Of a stretch of DNA of 7,548 bases, positions 5,257 through 7,548 are shown piece after piece (position 1 is the stretch's first letter; each line of letters opens with the position of its first letter). The position numbers were made by a program, and so were the translations under genes. The stretch comes from Candidatus Competibacteraceae bacterium (GTDB lineage: Bacteria > Pseudomonadota > Gammaproteobacteria > Competibacterales > Competibacteraceae). The stretch lies in NCBI GenBank assembly GCA_007120095.1, contig SKOM01000129.1, positions 1 through 7,548 of the forward strand, written 5' to 3'. A model generated the notes under the pieces. The model was not told where the DNA came from. It did no database searches and saw nothing but the letters and a program-made list of their open reading frames with translations.

Positions 5257-6500
5257 CTCAAGTATCTCCCATCGTGCTGACGCGCTACCAGATGATGCGT
5301 CTCTTCGTCGTTGTCGTCGTCTTTCCAGTCTGCGGGTGATTCCAGTACTGCGATGGACCCGTCTGGAATTGAGCGTTCGAAGGGAATCTCGCACTGCCAA
5401 CCCTCTGCAACCAATTGCCGTACCAGCGTCTTGAGATCGCGACACCAAACGGCCTCCTGCTGTCGCAAGTGTTCGATTTCAGTTGCACTCAGCGGCGCTT
5501 TGGTGCCTGTTTTGCGCTCATGATGTAGAGTGAAGGCCATACGACCATCCGGGTGGATCACCGCTTGCACAGACTCACCGCCGGGAACCCGCAGCAAGGC
5601 ATGGCTCGGGGATGCACTGTCGTCGGCATGGAAGTCAGCCAGCATGCGGTAGCCCAGGTTTTCCAGATGGTGCTTGATGCTCTCTTGCAGGGCCGGGCGT
5701 ACCAACTCGCGGGTAACCCGCTGTTCGATGTTGAGCCTGATGGCCTCGAACCGTTGCTCCAGCCACTCCAGGGAACCCGAGGTGATCTCACTGTGTGCCA
5801 GCAATCGTTGCAAACGCTCGATGAGCGCGTCCAGTTCGTTGTCAGCTTGTTTGTCCAGATACCGGTAGTACAAGGTTTCGTCGAGCAGGGCTTCGGTTCG
5901 CTCCAAAAGACGTCGACGCCCTTGCTCTTCCCGCTCTAGCATCGTGTGCCAACTGTTCAGCGTCCGCAATACGGTCGTATGCAAAGAACTAACCGAAGAC
6001 GGGGTAGGCCCAGTAGCATCTGACATTCGCAAGCGTTCCGCCTGCGCCCGGAGGCGACCAAAGGGTGCCGAATCATCGTGGAGCAGGACGTTCGGGAGTG
6101 TATCCAGCAACTGGAGGATCTCATCCAGTTGCTGGCAGGCTTGTTGCCAGCCCTGATCATCTCGTGCAGCAACGAACCCAGTGGCTGGTTTCCTGTCACT
6201 ATCGGAGTCTCCGGTGACCGACTGTAAGCCGGTATCGACCATTTGTTGTTGCAGAACCCGCAGGGCTTGCCATTGATCGTTGAGCTCCTGCATAGCAGCC
6301 GCCTGCTCGGTCTTGTAACGCTGCCACTCGGCTCGCCTGGCCCGATCCTGCTCAGCCGCTCGCCGTGCTGCCTCCGCCCTTTGTTCGACTAACACCTTGA
6401 CTCCGCGAGCCACGGTGAGGGTGCCGGCGGTAACTGCAGCGACAGGCAACGCCACAATCAGCATAGGCAATGTAGGTACGACGATGGTTTCACCACTCAT
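5253..6500 (-). CDS. Membrane-anchored coiled-coil protein of unknown function
   Basis: A 415-residue protein I do not recognise. An N-terminal hydrophobic segment at about 8-31 (LPMLIVALPVAAVTAGTL) is a probable membrane anchor without a clear signal-peptidase site. It is followed by a long Arg/Ala/Glu/Gln-rich coiled coil (about 38-90), a mainly helical charged middle (about 112-285, including a second coiled-coil-like stretch at 220-260) and a compact C-terminal region of mixed strand/helix character (about 285-385). The end is acidic (DWKDDDNDEE at 391-400). There are no catalytic motifs that I can identify. The ATG at 6500 has AGGAAA at 6512-6507. Its TGA overlaps the TTG start of the AAA+ gene, so the two are probably co-translated; by position it may be a membrane adaptor or scaffold for that ATPase (inference). 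It appears to be the first gene of the operon. Confidence 0.85.
   Translation of the reverse strand: MSGETIVVPTLPMLIVALPVAAVTAGTLTVARGVKVLVEQRAEAARRAAEQDRARRAEWQRYKTEQAAAMQELNDQWQALRVLQQQMVDTGLQSVTGDSDSDRKPATGFVAARDDQGWQQACQQLDEILQLLDTLPNVLLHDDSAPFGRLRAQAERLRMSDATGPTPSSVSSLHTTVLRTLNSWHTMLEREEQGRRRLLERTEALLDETLYYRYLDKQADNELDALIERLQRLLAHSEITSGSLEWLEQRFEAIRLNIEQRVTRELVRPALQESIKHHLENLGYRMLADFHADDSASPSHALLRVPGGESVQAVIHPDGRMAFTLHHERKTGTKAPLSATEIEHLRQQEAVWCRDLKTLVRQLVAEGWQCEIPFERSIPDGSIAVLESPADWKDDDNDEETHHLVARQHDGRYLS
5266..5270 (-). promoter_or_regulatory. Shine-Dalgarno supporting the TTG start of the AAA+ gene
   Basis: On the minus strand GGGAG (5270-5266) is followed by nine bases and then TTG at 5256-5254. 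The upstream gene's TGA stop occupies 5255-5253, giving a TTGA overlap analogous to the ATGA overlaps elsewhere in the operon. This placement decides the start. Confidence 0.6.
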
Positions 6501-6544
6501 GGTTTGGTTTCCTGTGTGCTTGTGCTTGTGATTAAGATGGTAGT

Positions 6545-6624
6545 AAATCCCTTTGCCGAGTAGGGAGGCGATCCTGCCTCCTGTAGTATTAACGTTGATG
6601 TAGGGGAAATTTTTAAAAGAGCAA
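6545..6624. repeat. ~80 bp dispersed direct repeat, copy 2
   Basis: Counterpart of 7-87 in the same orientation, sharing AAATCCCTTTGCC, the 18-base core GTAGTATTAACGTTGATG and the A/T-rich right end. It starts about 44 bases upstream (on the minus strand) of the ATG at 6500 and lies about 70 bases past the stop of the Lcl-domain gene. Differences from copy 1 are concentrated between the conserved blocks and in the hairpin, where pairing is preserved. Its position suggests a 5' leader or promoter element of the operon, but a REP/MITE-like origin is equally possible. Confidence 0.85.
6564..6581 (+). other. Hairpin in repeat copy 2
   Basis: GGAGGCG at 6564-6570 pairs with TGCCTCC at 6575-6581 around an ATCC loop, and the stem may extend by one G-U pair (6563/6582). 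Relative to copy 1 the outer pair changed from G-U to G-C and the inner pair from A-U to G-U when read as plus-strand RNA. No T-tract follows, so an intrinsic terminator is unlikely. Confidence 0.7.
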
Positions 6625-6694
6625 ATGAACTCAAGATTCCCTCATTTTTAAAGCAATATCCTCGAATCTCGGGCACAGATTTTGACAGTGGGCG

Positions 6695-7548
6695 TTATTG
6701 TCCCATACGCATCAACCGGACACGGTAGGCATTATCCTTGTAAAGCCAATTGACATGGCCGTCGACAAAATCAACATACCAAGCGTAAGGGCCATAACTG
6801 GTATAGTGGGAAGATGACCAATAAACTCCACTAGGAGTGTTCGGAAAGGCCTCGGCGACAATGGTAGGACGCTGATAACTACCAGAACATCGGCTGTAAT
6901 CGTCATATTTAGACCATGCTCGTTTGCCACTGGAACAATGCACCAGTGTGTGTAATTCTTCCTTGGTGGGCACACGCCAACCTGAAGAATCTGGCAGAGG
7001 AATCTCTCCGGCAATTAACTGATGCCAGCTATAGCGATTTGCTTGCCCGGTACAGGTACGCCCATCCCACCGTTGCCCTACGCTACATCGCTGCCAATGC
7101 AGTCCGGTGGTGGTGTCTTCGATGATGTCGTTATTGCTACCAAGAACCTGGTAGCGGTCAGCAATCAAAGTCCTTGGTGTGGGTACTTGTGGTGAAGTTG
7201 CCGGGGAACGGGTTTGTCGATTCGCGGCGGGTTGAGTCGTGGGCGTTGGAGTCGAACGTGCGACAGGTTCCGTAGTGGGCGTTGGAGTCGACCGCGCGAC
7301 AGGTTCCGTAGTGGGCGTTGGAGTCGACCGTAAACTAGGTTCCGTCGCTTGTGGTGCGCTGTCGGTGTCTTGATTGGCGAAATACATTAATGCACCAAGT
7401 GCAGCAAGGACAGCAATTACAGTCGTCCCTGCACCTACGGCCTCACGGATCAAGCGCAGAAAGGGAGTTCCCACCCGATAGGACAAGGGGATTGTGAGCG
7501 TGCCGCCATTGGAGTCGATGATCAACTGGTTGGTGCTTTGGGTGCCGA
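6695..7548 (-). CDS. Membrane protein with C-terminal Lcl/DUF1566 domain, 5' end outside window
   Basis: Partial gene: the reading frame is open to the window's right edge. The only start candidate near the edge is a TTG at 7525, and the residues before it (GTQSTNQ) and after it continue one apparent domain. Numbering from that TTG, residues 1-18 (IDSNGGTLTIPLSYRV) look like the last strands of a bacterial Ig/BACON-like beta-sandwich, so a larger upstream part is likely. A hydrophobic helix follows at about 31-50 (AGTTVIAVLAALGALMYFAN), then a Thr/Pro-rich linker with three 12-residue repeats (about 67-102). The Lcl_C/DUF1566 domain runs from about 120 to 276 (TTTGLHWQRC, GWRVPTKEELHTLV, GVYWSSSHY, YRVRLMRMG). 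The Lcl domain is related to lectin/FGE-like folds and often occurs in surface proteins. Biochemical function is unknown. The missing N-terminus might carry a kinase or Hsp70-like domain, but that is speculation. Confidence 0.85.
   Translation of the reverse strand, partial: GTQSTNQLIIDSNGGTLTIPLSYRVGTPFLRLIREAVGAGTTVIAVLAALGALMYFANQDTDSAPQATEPSLRSTPTPTTEPVARSTPTPTTEPVARSTPTPTTQPAANRQTRSPATSPQVPTPRTLIADRYQVLGSNNDIIEDTTTGLHWQRCSVGQRWDGRTCTGQANRYSWHQLIAGEIPLPDSSGWRVPTKEELHTLVHCSSGKRAWSKYDDYSRCSGSYQRPTIVAEAFPNTPSGVYWSSSHYTSYGPYAWYVDFVDGHVNWLYKDNAYRVRLMRMGQ
7239..7346 (-). repeat. Three tandem 36-bp coding repeats
   Basis: Units at 7239-7274, 7275-7310 and 7311-7346, each beginning GTGGGCGTTGGAGTCGA on the plus strand. 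They encode the 12-residue motif RSTPTPTTEPVA on the minus strand. The first two units are nearly identical and the third diverges at its end. The repeats form the linker between the membrane helix and the Lcl domain, and copy number probably varies between strains. Confidence 0.9.

Larger units (their letters stand above)
6501..6694. other. Intergenic region with repeat copy 2
   Basis: This 194-base gap separates the Lcl-domain gene from the five-gene operon and is the only sizeable gap on the minus strand. It holds the second ~80 bp repeat (6545-6624) and the operon's Shine-Dalgarno. No clear sigma-70 promoter or intrinsic terminator could be assigned, but this is where the operon's promoter would be expected. 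An imperfect TGTGCT hexamer repeat lies at about 6514-6530. Confidence 0.6.

Noticed and set aside
5257..5448. N-terminal extension of the AAA+ gene to an upstream start
   Set aside because: It would overlap the preceding gene by almost 200 bases and encode an Arg-rich, low-complexity stretch; TTG 5256 has a Shine-Dalgarno and a coupled overlap.
1390..6500. Type VI secretion cluster
   Set aside because: The ClpV/Fha/PppA resemblance is only partial: no Tss sheath, baseplate or membrane-complex gene is present, and a radical SAM gene does not belong to that system.
6584..6620. Sigma-70-like promoter inside the repeat (minus strand TTAAAA ... TAATAC)
   Set aside because: The spacer is about 19 bases and the hexamers match consensus poorly, so it was not called, although the core is conserved in both copies.
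7..6624. CRISPR array or attachment sites
   Set aside because: Only two repeat copies about 6.5 kb apart, no spacer pattern, and no integrase gene nearby to support att sites.

Overview
The window shows a bacterial accessory region with moderately high GC, interrupted by one complete-looking insertion sequence. The protein types (PP2C-type phosphatase, FHA-like protein, radical SAM protein, ClpB-like AAA+ ATPase, Lcl/DUF1566 domain) and the IS3-family transposase suggest a proteobacterium. A large-genome gammaproteobacterium is my best guess, but no rRNA or core marker gene is present, so the taxonomy is inference only.

Layout. Positions 1-232 hold no gene but contain one copy of an ~80 bp repeat (7-87) and the left end of an IS3-family element (about 160-1360, plus strand). 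The element encodes an OrfA/OrfB pair joined by a GGGAAAG -1 frameshift heptamer, with an intact DD(35)E catalytic triad. From 6500 down to 1390 on the minus strand runs a tight five-gene operon: a membrane-anchored coiled-coil protein of unknown function (6500-5253); an AAA+ ATPase with a ClpB-D2-like module and a divergent N-terminal half (5256-3373, TTG start); a radical SAM single-cluster protein (3376-2744); a zinc-ribbon/FHA-like protein (2747-2196); and a PP2C phosphatase (2196-1390). Every junction overlaps by 1 to 4 bases, which implies translational coupling and a single functional module. Upstream, after a 194 bp gap carrying the second repeat copy (6545-6624), lies the 3' part of a larger gene (6695-7548, 5' end outside the window). 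It encodes the end of a probable beta-sandwich domain, a membrane helix, a Thr/Pro-rich tandem-repeat linker and a C-terminal Lcl/DUF1566 domain.

How it may work together (inference). Phosphatase plus FHA-like protein implies a Ser/Thr phosphorylation switch. The AAA+ protein is a probable remodelling motor or unfoldase. The radical SAM protein may install a modification or activate a partner, and the coiled-coil and Lcl proteins place the system at the inner membrane. No kinase is visible and one may lie off either edge. The combination resembles the regulatory parts of type VI secretion (ClpV, Fha, PppA), but no secretion structural gene is present and a radical SAM enzyme is not part of that system. 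I know of no named system with exactly this gene order.

The two ~80 bp repeats lie in the same orientation on either side of the five-gene operon, each with a 7-bp stem hairpin that is conserved with wobble substitutions. They look like dispersed regulatory or mobile repeats marking the operon boundaries. The IS has landed between the operon's last gene and the downstream repeat without breaking any visible gene.
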